From Wenzhouxiangella sp042310355 (lineage in GTDB: Bacteria; Pseudomonadota; Gammaproteobacteria; Xanthomonadales; Wenzhouxiangellaceae), in assembly GCF_042310355.1 (NCBI RefSeq), contig NZ_JBHJMR010000007.1:62001-126000 (forward strand): 64,000 nucleotides of DNA, given 5' to 3'. This document shows positions 46,203 to 56,868 of this stretch, piece by piece. Position numbers and translations under genes: made by a program. The notes under the pieces are model-generated. The model had not been told where the DNA came from, ran no database searches, and saw only the letters and a program-made list of their open reading frames with translations. Position 1 is the first letter of the stretch. Each line of letters opens with the position of its first letter.

Positions 46203-47276
46203 TCACAGACGCCTCAGCAAGACCAGCCCGAGGGCGCCGAAAAACAGCGCCGGCAGGATCATCAACAGCCACAACGGGCCGGGCCAGAGCATGGCCGTGC
46301 CGCGTATCAGCCGGCTCATCACGAAAAACATCAGGCCCAGCGACAGCCCGACGAAGGTGCTCAGGCCGCGACCGCCCTGCCGGCCGCCGCGGAACGCGAA
46401 GGGCAGGCTGACCAGGATCATCGCCAACACGTTGAGCGGAAAGAAGACCCGGTTCCAGAGCGCCTGCCGGTAGCGCCCCGTATCCAGCTCGTTGGCATCG
46501 AGCAGAGAGATCATGCCCAGCAGGTCGCCGATGGCGAGCATGCGCGGCTTGCTCACCGCCGAGGCGAACAGATCGTAGCTCAGCGTGGACTCGAGGGTCA
46601 CTGAAGGCCGGCGACGCGATTGCAGCTCGTCGAAAACGCCGCGCTCGGCCACGCGGCGCAGCTGCCACGCGTCACCGGTGTGGGTCGCCGACACGGCGTG
46701 CATGATCCGGTCGGGCTGCATGCCTTCGTCGATCCGATAGACCAGCACGTCGCCGAACTCGGGGCGGTTGTCGTCTCCCCAGGCCGAGTAGCCGATGCGA
46801 ATCATCATCCGGCCATCCCTCAGCCACAGCGCGCCGTACTTGCCCAGGTGAACCTGGCCACTTCGAAGCTGGTCGCGTTGCGCGCTGGCGCGCGCATCCA
46901 GGCCCGGAATCATGAACTCCGCCAGCAGGAACAGCAGCAGCAGGCACACACCCACCGACAGCATCACGCTGGCCAGGATCCGGCCGCGGTCGTAGCCGGC
47001 CGCGCGCATGGCCACGAGCTCGTTGGTGCCGGCCAGACCGCCGAGCCCGAGCATCGTGCCGATCAGCGCGGCAAAGGGAAAAATGTCGTACAGGCGACTG
47101 GGGGTCGTCTGGGCAATGTAGACGAGCATCTGCGCGGGACCGTAGTCACCGGTCAGGTCCTGCGCTTCGCGCACGAACTCGATGAGCGTGTAGAGCCCGA
47201 CGAGCAGGATGGCGACGATCAGCACCCAGACCAGCACCGTGCGGCTGACGTAGCGGCCCAGCACGCCCGCGATCAC
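46203..47276 (-). CDS. lptG: LPS export ABC permease LptG
   Basis: A 357-residue inner-membrane permease of the LptB2FG complex that extracts LPS from the inner membrane. It starts MIAGVLGRYVSRTVLVWVLIVAILL; three N-terminal helices, a large periplasmic jellyroll domain (about 135-260) and three C-terminal helices (NVLAMILVSLPFAFRGG, then to LLRRL). The start is a GTG at 47276 overlapping the lptF stop by 4 bases (GTGA); the frame is open further upstream but only within lptF. Confidence 0.95.
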   Translation of the reverse strand: MIAGVLGRYVSRTVLVWVLIVAILLVGLYTLIEFVREAQDLTGDYGPAQMLVYIAQTTPSRLYDIFPFAALIGTMLGLGGLAGTNELVAMRAAGYDRGRILASVMLSVGVCLLLLFLLAEFMIPGLDARASAQRDQLRSGQVHLGKYGALWLRDGRMMIRIGYSAWGDDNRPEFGDVLVYRIDEGMQPDRIMHAVSATHTGDAWQLRRVAERGVFDELQSRRRPSVTLESTLSYDLFASAVSKPRMLAIGDLLGMISLLDANELDTGRYRQALWNRVFFPLNVLAMILVSLPFAFRGGRQGGRGLSTFVGLSLGLMFFVMSRLIRGTAMLWPGPLWLLMILPALFFGALGLVLLRRL

Positions 47277-48340
47277 CACGACCTCCAGTGGCGCCAGAAA
47301 AGCAGCGCAACAAGTAGCGTCAGGGCGCCGTGAACCGGCCAGAGCCCGGGGCCCCGCATGGCATCGTGCTGCTCCATCAGGATCAGCCCGCCGTGCACGG
47401 CGTTGCTGTAGACCAGGTAAAGGACGAGTGCGGCCACGACGCTCGCGTGCCGGCCCTGCCTCGGCCTGCGGCTCGACAAGGGCAGCGCGAGCAGGCCGAG
47501 CAAGAGCCCCGCCATGGGGGCGGCCAGGCGCCAGTGCCATTCCCGCCGTTCGGCGGGCGAGTCGGCCGGCCACAGGGCCGGAAGTCGATACGCTGACTCG
47601 CTCTCGACGGCCGCATCCTTCGGTGTCGGCAGCCTCAACTCATTGCGCGCAAAGCGCATTTCGCGCACCGCGCCGTCGAGCCGTTGCGAGGCGTGCTGCA
47701 ACTGGTAGCCGTCGCGCAGCAGCAGGTAGCGGCCCTCGTCTTCCCCCGGCAGCCACAGGCGCCCCCGGCTGGCCGCCACGAGCTGCGTGCTGCCTTCTTC
47801 CATGTGCTGGATGAAGATATCCCGCAGCTCGTCGTCGCGACGATCGATGCCGCCGACGTAAATGGTGGTCCGTCCCTGGTTGAGTCGATCGAACTGACCC
47901 GGCCTCAGGCCCGCGACCATCGCGTTGCGGGCGGCATCCGCCAGCAGCGTGGCCGACCGCTCCACGGCCATGGGGGAGACCCAGCCGGAAACCAGCAAGA
48001 GCCCGCCGGCCCACAGAGCGGCCACGACCAGGATCGGCCGCAGTAGCCGCCGGTACGCCAGGCCGCCGCTGCGCATCACGACCAGCTCGCTTTCTTCCTG
48101 CAGGCGCCCGAGGGTCATCAACAGCCCCGTCAGCAGCGCGAGCGGACCGACCAGCATGATCGCTTCGGGCAGCCGCAACGCGAGCATGAGCAGCACGCTG
48201 CCGCCGGGCAAGTCGCCCTGCGCCGCCTCGCCCAACAGTTCGGCGAGAAACAGGGCGCTGACCACGCCGAGAAACACGAACAGGCTCAGCATGCTGGCGA
48301 GCAGGCCCTGCTTCAGGATGTAGCGCTGGAGGATCAGCAT
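47273..48340 (-). CDS. lptF: LPS export ABC permease LptF
   Basis: A 355-residue permease beginning MLILQRYILKQGLLASMLSLFVFLGVV, with three N-terminal helices, a periplasmic domain (about 125-260) and three C-terminal helices (APMAGLLLGLLALPLSSRRPRQGRH region). The coupling-helix region RLQEESELVVMRSGGLAYRRLL contacts the LptB ATPase. AAGG lies 7 bases before the ATG. It is divergent from pepA (74-bp spacer), the usual gammaproteobacterial arrangement. Confidence 0.95.
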   Translation of the reverse strand: MLILQRYILKQGLLASMLSLFVFLGVVSALFLAELLGEAAQGDLPGGSVLLMLALRLPEAIMLVGPLALLTGLLMTLGRLQEESELVVMRSGGLAYRRLLRPILVVAALWAGGLLLVSGWVSPMAVERSATLLADAARNAMVAGLRPGQFDRLNQGRTTIYVGGIDRRDDELRDIFIQHMEEGSTQLVAASRGRLWLPGEDEGRYLLLRDGYQLQHASQRLDGAVREMRFARNELRLPTPKDAAVESESAYRLPALWPADSPAERREWHWRLAAPMAGLLLGLLALPLSSRRPRQGRHASVVAALVLYLVYSNAVHGGLILMEQHDAMRGPGLWPVHGALTLLVALLFWRHWRSW

Positions 48341-48414
48341 TCAGGCCTTCGCCTTCGAGGGTTACAATGGCAGGCTGTCATTATCATGCACGTCAACGCG
48401 GGAAACGAAGCGAT

Positions 48415-49911
48415 ATGCAGTTTACAACCACCGATGCCGCCGTCACGGCGGTCGAAACCGATTGTCTCATTGCCGGACTGGCCGACAACAAGCTGAGCGG
48501 AGCCCTGGCCGATATCGACCAAGCCAGCGACGGGCTGCTTTCACGCCTGCGCGACAGCGGCGACCTGCCGAGCAAGGCCGGCCAGACCGTGCTGTTGCAC
48601 GCCGTACCCGGCATCGCGGCTGATCGGCTCCTGGTAGTCGGGCTCGGCAAGGCTGAAAAGTTCGACGGCGTCGCCTTCGACAAGGCCGTCAAGGCCGCCG
48701 GCAAGACGCTCAGGCAGTCACGGGCGACGAGCGCACACTGCCTGCTCGCCGCCGCCGAGGTCAATGACCGCGGCAGCGACTGGAAGCTTCGCCAGGCCGG
48801 CATCGCCCTGATCTACGCCGACTACGTCTACAGCGCGACCAAGAAGCCGAAGGACGACGCGCCGCCGGCGATCGAATCGGTCAGCTTCCCCGCCGGCGAC
48901 GGCGTCGAGCAACAGCTCGCGCTGGCTTCGGCCATCGCCGCCGGCGTGCGGCGCGCACGCGACCTGGCCGACCTGCCGCCCAATATCTGCACGCCCATCC
49001 ACCTGGCCGAGACGGCAGAGAAGATGGCCGCCGACCACGCGGGCCTCGAGGTCGAGATCCTCGAAGAAGAAGAGATGCGCAATCTGGGCATGAACGCGCT
49101 CATGGCGGTTGCCGACGGCAGCGCCAACCGCCCGCGCCTGATCCGCCTGAGCTGGAAGGGCGGCAAGGACGGCGACGCCCCGCTGGCGATGGTCGGCAAG
49201 GGCGTGACCTTCGACACCGGCGGCATCTCGATCAAGCCGCGCGACATGATGGAGCAGATGAAGTTCGACATGGGCGGGGCGGCCGCCACCATCGGCGCGA
49301 TGGAAGCCGTGGCGCGGCTGAAACTGCCGATGAACGTCGAAGGCGTGGTCGCCGCGGTCGAGAACATGCCCGACGGCAAGGCCTATCGGCCGGGAGATGT
49401 GATCACCGCGATGAACGGCAAGACCATCGAAGTGCACAACACCGACGCCGAAGGCCGCATGATCCTGGCCGACGCATTGTGCTGGACCGGGCAGAACCTG
49501 AAGCCGCAGACAACCGTCGACATGGCCACCCTGACCGGGGCCTGCGTCATCGCCCTGGGCCACCACGCCAGCGCGGTCATGACGCAGGACGACGAGCTGG
49601 CCGACGAACTGCTTGCCGCCGGCCAGCGCTCGGTCGATCGCACCTGGCGCCTGCCGCTGTGGGACGATTACCAGGAACAGATCGAATCACCGTTTGCCGA
49701 CATGAAGAACATCGGCGGCATGCCCGCGGGCAGCATCACCGCCGGCTGCTTCCTGTCGCGCTTCGCCGAAGGCCAGCGCTGGGCCCACATCGACTGCGCC
49801 GGCTCGGCCTGGCAATGGGGCAAACCCGAATCCGGCACCGGCCGGCCCGTGGGCATGCTCGTCGACTGGCTGGTGGACCGCGCCGGCGGCTGGGACAAAA
49901 TTGCACGCTGA
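48415..49911 (+). CDS. pepA: Leucyl aminopeptidase PepA
   Basis: A 498-residue M17 aminopeptidase, cytosolic, releasing N-terminal residues; in E. coli it also acts as an architectural DNA-binding protein at Xer sites and carAB. The C-terminal catalytic domain has the two-metal signature: VGKGVTFDTGGISIK (Lys, Asp), the diagnostic NTDAEGR with its Asp, Glu and Arg, and the TLTGACVIALG helix. The ATG at 48415 gives the family N-terminus; a longer upstream frame lacks support. It heads pepA-holC-valS, as in E. coli. Confidence 0.96.
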   Translation: MQFTTTDAAVTAVETDCLIAGLADNKLSGALADIDQASDGLLSRLRDSGDLPSKAGQTVLLHAVPGIAADRLLVVGLGKAEKFDGVAFDKAVKAAGKTLRQSRATSAHCLLAAAEVNDRGSDWKLRQAGIALIYADYVYSATKKPKDDAPPAIESVSFPAGDGVEQQLALASAIAAGVRRARDLADLPPNICTPIHLAETAEKMAADHAGLEVEILEEEEMRNLGMNALMAVADGSANRPRLIRLSWKGGKDGDAPLAMVGKGVTFDTGGISIKPRDMMEQMKFDMGGAAATIGAMEAVARLKLPMNVEGVVAAVENMPDGKAYRPGDVITAMNGKTIEVHNTDAEGRMILADALCWTGQNLKPQTTVDMATLTGACVIALGHHASAVMTQDDELADELLAAGQRSVDRTWRLPLWDDYQEQIESPFADMKNIGGMPAGSITAGCFLSRFAEGQRWAHIDCAGSAWQWGKPESGTGRPVGMLVDWLVDRAGGWDKIAR

Positions 49912-49941
49912 GGGCCGAGTCCATATGCAGGTCATGGCCCT

Positions 49942-49969
49942 AGTCCCGAGTCCCGAGTCCCGAGTCCCG
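49942..49969. repeat. Heptad array I (AGTCCCG type), single arm between pepA and holC
   Basis: Four exact AGTCCCG units, the complement of the CGGGACT units of repeat A, with no matching opposite arm between pepA and holC. The last base is the G of the holC GTG start, so the array replaces the region where an SD would lie. Confidence 0.88.
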
Positions 49970-50370
49970 TGCGCGTAGACTTCTACGAAATGGGCGGGCG
50001 CTTCAGTGATCCGCTGTATGTCGCCGGGGTGCTGGTCTCCAAGGCCTGGCCGGCGACGAAGGATATTGCCATCGTCGGATCTTCCGGCGACCTGGCGAAG
50101 CTCGACGAGCAGCTGTGGGAGCAGCCCGAGGGCCGCTTCCTGCCGCACGAGCGCGGCGAGTCGAAAGCGCCGATCCGGTTGCTGGAGAACGCGCCCGAGC
50201 AGGCCGGCCTCCTGATCAACCTGGACCCAAGCGCTCCCCTGCCCGCCGGCCGCTACCAGCGCATCCTCGAGATCGTGCCGCCGGACGAGTCGCTCAAGCA
50301 GAAGTTGCGGGAGCGGTGGATGGCGTGGAAGGAGCGGGGGGCGGAGTTGCAGCATCATGTTCTTAAATGA
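49969..50370 (+). CDS. holC: DNA polymerase III chi subunit HolC
   Basis: A 133-residue chi subunit that links the clamp loader (through psi) to SSB. It begins MRVDFYEMGGR and has the conserved pattern LDEQLWEQPEGRFLPHER and LLINLDP typical of HolC; the usual SSB-tail pocket residues lie in this region. Initiation is at a GTG with a heptad repeat arm directly upstream and no SD. It sits between pepA and valS, the standard position. A probable partner psi gene lies at the window end. Confidence 0.92.
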   Translation: MRVDFYEMGGRFSDPLYVAGVLVSKAWPATKDIAIVGSSGDLAKLDEQLWEQPEGRFLPHERGESKAPIRLLENAPEQAGLLINLDPSAPLPAGRYQRILEIVPPDESLKQKLRERWMAWKERGAELQHHVLK

Positions 50371-50453
50371 AGGGTTCAGGTTTCAGGGTTCAGGTTTCAG
50401 GAGCGGGCTTCGATTGGTCTTTCCTGAAACCTGAAACCTGAAACCTGAAACCT
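50371..50453. repeat. Heptad inverted repeat J (AGGTTTC type) between holC and valS
   Basis: The left arm (50371-50402) starts right after the holC stop: AGGGTTC, AGGTTTC, AGGGTTC, AGGTTTC, AGGA. The right arm (50422-50453) is TCCT and four GAAACCT. The loop is only 19 bases, so this is the most compact hairpin of the set: a 32-bp stem with two mismatches. It ends 26 bases before the valS ATG, which has no clear SD. Confidence 0.9.
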
Positions 50454-50479
50454 TACAAGACAAACAGAACCCGAACGTC

Positions 50480-53248
<2,769 letters not shown>

Positions 53249-53264
53249 GCATCCGGAAATAACC

Positions 53265-53807
53265 ATGTCCCGACACTTCGAGAACGCGCCCGGCCTGTGC
53301 GAACAGCCGGATCGCGAGACTGCCGATTACGTGTTCAACCACACCATGCTGCGCGTCAAGGATCCCGAGCGCAGCCTGGATTTCTACAGCCGCGTGCTCG
53401 GCATGCGGCTGCTGCGCCGGCTCGATTTCGAGGAGATGCGCTTCACGCTCTACTTCCTCGGCTACCTGGGCGACGAGCAGGCCGCGGCCGTGCCCACCGA
53501 AGACGACAAGCGCACCACCTTCACCTTTTCGGGCCGGGGCGTGCTGGAACTGACGCACAACTGGGGCACGGAAGACGACCCCGAAGTGGCCTATCACGAC
53601 GGCAACGCCGAGCCGCAGGGCTTCGGCCACATCGCCATCTCGGTGCCGGATATCCATGCCGCGGCCGAGCGGATGGAAGCGCTGGGCGTGGAGTTCGTCA
53701 AGCGGCCGGACGACGGCAAGATGAAGGGCCTGGCCTTCATCAAGGATCCCGACGGCTACTGGATCGAAGTTCTTCAGCCGGACATGATCGAGCGCCAGAA
53801 CGGCTGA
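53265..53807 (+). CDS. gloA: Lactoylglutathione lyase (glyoxalase I)
   Basis: A 180-residue VOC-fold enzyme converting the methylglyoxal-glutathione hemithioacetal to S-lactoylglutathione. It is the longer form (similar in length to human and Pseudomonas/Xanthomonas enzymes rather than the 135-residue E. coli type), with insertions at the N-terminus and near 70-90. Metal ligands fit His26 (FNHTMLRVKD), Glu95 (VLELTHNWG), His122 (GFGHIAISV) and Glu168 (YWIEVLQP). It starts 16 bases after valS and is convergent with the RND operon (stops 10 bases apart). Confidence 0.93.
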   Translation: MSRHFENAPGLCEQPDRETADYVFNHTMLRVKDPERSLDFYSRVLGMRLLRRLDFEEMRFTLYFLGYLGDEQAAAVPTEDDKRTTFTFSGRGVLELTHNWGTEDDPEVAYHDGNAEPQGFGHIAISVPDIHAAAERMEALGVEFVKRPDDGKMKGLAFIKDPDGYWIEVLQPDMIERQNG

Positions 53808-53817
53808 TCGAGATCAG

Positions 53818-56800
53818 TCACGAGCGTTCGCCGGCGGCCCGGTAGCGTACCGTCGAGACCCACTGCCTGAGGCGATCCAGCAACACGTAGACAAAGGGCA
53901 CGACGACGAGGCTGATCACGGTCGAAAAGCCCAGACCGCCGATCACCGCCCGCGCCATGGGGAAGTACGGCGGGCCGTCGCCGCCGATGCGGGTCTGGCC
54001 GAGCGCCAGGGGAATCATCGCCAGGATGGTGGTCGCGGCGGTCATCAGGATCGGTCTCAGTCGGTCGCGTCCGGCCTGGATGACGGCCTCGTCGCGCGCC
54101 ATTCCCCTGCGGCGCAGATTGTTGACGTGGTCGATCAGCACGATGCCGTTGTTGACCACGATCCCCATCAGTACCAGCATGCCGATCATCGCCATTAGCG
54201 ACATCTCCGTGCCGGTGATGAAGAAGAACCAGAACACGCCGACGAAGGAAAACACGATCGAGGTCACGATCGAGGCCGGGAACAGGGTCGATTCGAACAG
54301 CGCGGCCATGACGATGAAGATCAGCGCGACGGCCAGCAGCATGTTGAAGGCCATCTGGGTCATGGCGTCGTCCTCGCGCTGGAAAGCCTCGCCATAGCTC
54401 CAGCCGTAGCCCGGCGGCAGCGCGACCTGTTGCATGACGGCGTCGATGGCCTCGCGCGCCTCGCCCATCGACAGGTCCGCGAGGTTCATGTTCACGTTCA
54501 CGCTGGTGCGCCGGTTGAGTCGAGATATGCTGGCCGGCCCGCTCACTGTTTCGAAGTCGGCCACGGTGGCCAGGCGGACTCGCTCGCCCCGGTCGTTGAC
54601 CAGCGGCAGGTTGGCCAGCTGCGCGGCGCTCTGTCGGTCGCCGCCATGGAAGGCCAGGCGCATGGTCAGCTCGCCCTCGGGGCCACGGAACTCGTTGAGC
54701 CGTTCGCCGCGCATGGCCACGGCGATCGCCTGGGCGACCTGCTCGCTCGAGAGCCCCTGGCGGATGGCGCGCTGGCGATCGACGCGCACCTGGACTTCCT
54801 GCGCGCCGGCGGTCGCTTCCGAACGCACGTCGACCAGTCCTTCCACGCTCGAGAGCACGCGCGCGAGCTCTTCCGACAGCTCGAACAGGCGCTCGCTGGA
54901 TTCGCCGTGCAGGCTCAGGCTCAGCGAGTCGCGCCCGCCCCCGCCGCCTTGCTGTGAATCGAAGCTCGGACGGCCGATGGCGATCGCCGGCAAGCCCTCG
55001 CGGACCCGTTCGCGGATGCGCTCGTTGGAGATCCTGCGCTCGGGGTCGAGAATCAGCGTGGTCTCGGCGCGATCCTCGCTGTAGTAGCTGTACAGCGACT
55101 CGAATCCGAACCGCGCCTGGTTGTCGCGCAGGTAGTCCTCGACGCGGTCCACGTCCCGGCGCACCCGATCGAGCGAGTAGGTGCCCTCGACGTTGAAGTG
55201 CAGCATTAGCCGGTCGCCTTCGGCCTGCTGGAACATGTTGGTCTTGACCTGGCCCATCGGAACAACCGCGCTGACCAGGAGCACGACCACCCCCAGCGCC
55301 GTGATCCAGCGCCGCCGCAGGCTGAACGACAGCACGCCGGCATAGGCATCGGTCAGGCGGTCGAGCCAGCCGCCGGCCTTCGGCGGCGGCGGGGGCGGTA
55401 CTTTCAGCGTCAGCAGCGGAATGATCGTCTGGGCAATCAGCAGCGAGGCGATCAGCGCGATGGTGATGGCGTAGGCGACAAAGGACAGGAAGGACGTGAT
55501 CTCGTTCTGCGCGCCAAAGATATTGGGCAGGAAAACGATGATCGTCGTCAGCGTGCCGGCCGTGACCGCCATGGCGACTTCGCGCACGCCGATCAACGTG
55601 GCCCGGCCCGGCTGGTCGGGAAAACGCTGGCGGCAGCGGTAGATGCTCTCGGTCACCACCACCGCGTTGTCGACCAGCATGCCGATGGCCAGCATCAGCC
55701 CCATCATGGTCAGGATATTGAGCGACAGGCCCAGGAAGTACATCGCCCCGAGCGTGATCAGGATGGCCGTGGGCACCGACAGCATCACGATCAGGGTCGT
55801 GGCCCACTGGCGCAGGAAGACGTAGAGCACCACCATCGACATCAGCGCGCCAAGCAGGCCGGCCAAGGCCAGGTCCTTGAGCGACTGCACCACGCCTTCG
55901 GCCTGGCTGAACAGGACGAACAGGTTGATGCCCTCCATCTCGGACAGGGCATTGATCGCTTCGACCTCGGCCAGCACGGCGCGGCTGACCTCGACCAGGT
56001 TGGCGCCGCTTTCGGCGAAGACGTTGACGCCCACGGCGAACTGGCCGTCGAGCAGGCGTTCGTAGCGGCGCGGCGGCGACTCGATACTGATCTCGGCGAT
56101 ATCGCCCAGGCGCAGGCCGCGCTCGTTGATCGGCAGGCGGCGGATCTCGTCGATGTCCGTGAAAGTGCCCAGCGGCGTCACCCGGATGCGCCGGCCGGCC
56201 CTTTCGTCGTCGACGTAGCCGGCCGAGACCGAGAAGTTGGCGCCACGCAGACGCTCGCGCAGCGCGTTGAGATCGATGCCGTGCGCGGCGACGCGGTCGG
56301 CGTGCAGCAGGATGCGCACCTCGCGCGGCTCGACGCCGTCGATGCCCACGCTGGCCACGCCCTCGACGCGCTCGAGCCGGCGGCGGACGTTGCGGTCGAG
56401 CAGTTCCCAGGCGTCGCTCAGGTCGCGCTTGGAACCGATGCGCAGGCCCAGGATGGGATCGTTGGTGCTGGTAAAGCGACGCACGAAGACATGGTCAACG
56501 TCCTCGGGCAAGCGATGCCGAATGCCGTCGATCTTGTCCTTGGCCTCGACCCCGCGCGCGTCCATGTCGGCGTCCCAGCCGAAGAACACGAACATCCGCA
56601 CCTGGTCGGAACCGACGTTGGTGATCATGCGCTTGATGCCGGCCATGGTCGCCAGCGCTTCCTCCACCGGCCGGGCGATACGTTGCTCGACCTCCTCCGG
56701 CGAACTGCCGGAATACGGCACTTCGATCATCATGCCCGGGAAGTCGATGTCCGGAAAGAGCTCCAGCGGCAGCAGTCGCGCGGCGATCAGTCCGAACACG

Positions 56801-56868
56801 GCCAGGCTCACGAACACCATGCAGGTGGTGACCGGACGGCGGATGGCCAGGCGAGGCAGCCGGTTCAT
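53818..56868 (-). CDS. RND efflux permease, second of a tandem pair
   Basis: A 1,016-residue HAE1-type RND pump with 12 predicted membrane helices and two large periplasmic loops, complete in length. TM4 contains LAIGMLVDNAVVVTESIY: the first of the two proton-relay Asp residues of AcrB is present and the second is Asn. The ATG at 56868 overlaps the first RND gene by 4 bases; the frame stays open upstream only within that gene. The drug range cannot be inferred. With its partner it may form a mixed trimer, as MdtB and MdtC do. Confidence 0.93.
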   Translation of the reverse strand: MNRLPRLAIRRPVTTCMVFVSLAVFGLIAARLLPLELFPDIDFPGMMIEVPYSGSSPEEVEQRIARPVEEALATMAGIKRMITNVGSDQVRMFVFFGWDADMDARGVEAKDKIDGIRHRLPEDVDHVFVRRFTSTNDPILGLRIGSKRDLSDAWELLDRNVRRRLERVEGVASVGIDGVEPREVRILLHADRVAAHGIDLNALRERLRGANFSVSAGYVDDERAGRRIRVTPLGTFTDIDEIRRLPINERGLRLGDIAEISIESPPRRYERLLDGQFAVGVNVFAESGANLVEVSRAVLAEVEAINALSEMEGINLFVLFSQAEGVVQSLKDLALAGLLGALMSMVVLYVFLRQWATTLIVMLSVPTAILITLGAMYFLGLSLNILTMMGLMLAIGMLVDNAVVVTESIYRCRQRFPDQPGRATLIGVREVAMAVTAGTLTTIIVFLPNIFGAQNEITSFLSFVAYAITIALIASLLIAQTIIPLLTLKVPPPPPPKAGGWLDRLTDAYAGVLSFSLRRRWITALGVVVLLVSAVVPMGQVKTNMFQQAEGDRLMLHFNVEGTYSLDRVRRDVDRVEDYLRDNQARFGFESLYSYYSEDRAETTLILDPERRISNERIRERVREGLPAIAIGRPSFDSQQGGGGGRDSLSLSLHGESSERLFELSEELARVLSSVEGLVDVRSEATAGAQEVQVRVDRQRAIRQGLSSEQVAQAIAVAMRGERLNEFRGPEGELTMRLAFHGGDRQSAAQLANLPLVNDRGERVRLATVADFETVSGPASISRLNRRTSVNVNMNLADLSMGEAREAIDAVMQQVALPPGYGWSYGEAFQREDDAMTQMAFNMLLAVALIFIVMAALFESTLFPASIVTSIVFSFVGVFWFFFITGTEMSLMAMIGMLVLMGIVVNNGIVLIDHVNNLRRRGMARDEAVIQAGRDRLRPILMTAATTILAMIPLALGQTRIGGDGPPYFPMARAVIGGLGFSTVISLVVVPFVYVLLDRLRQWVSTVRYRAAGERS

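Noticed and set aside
47277..47573. Upstream extension of LptG
   Set aside because: It overlaps lptF and is Arg/Ala-rich shadow sequence; the GTG at 47276 gives the proper LptG start.
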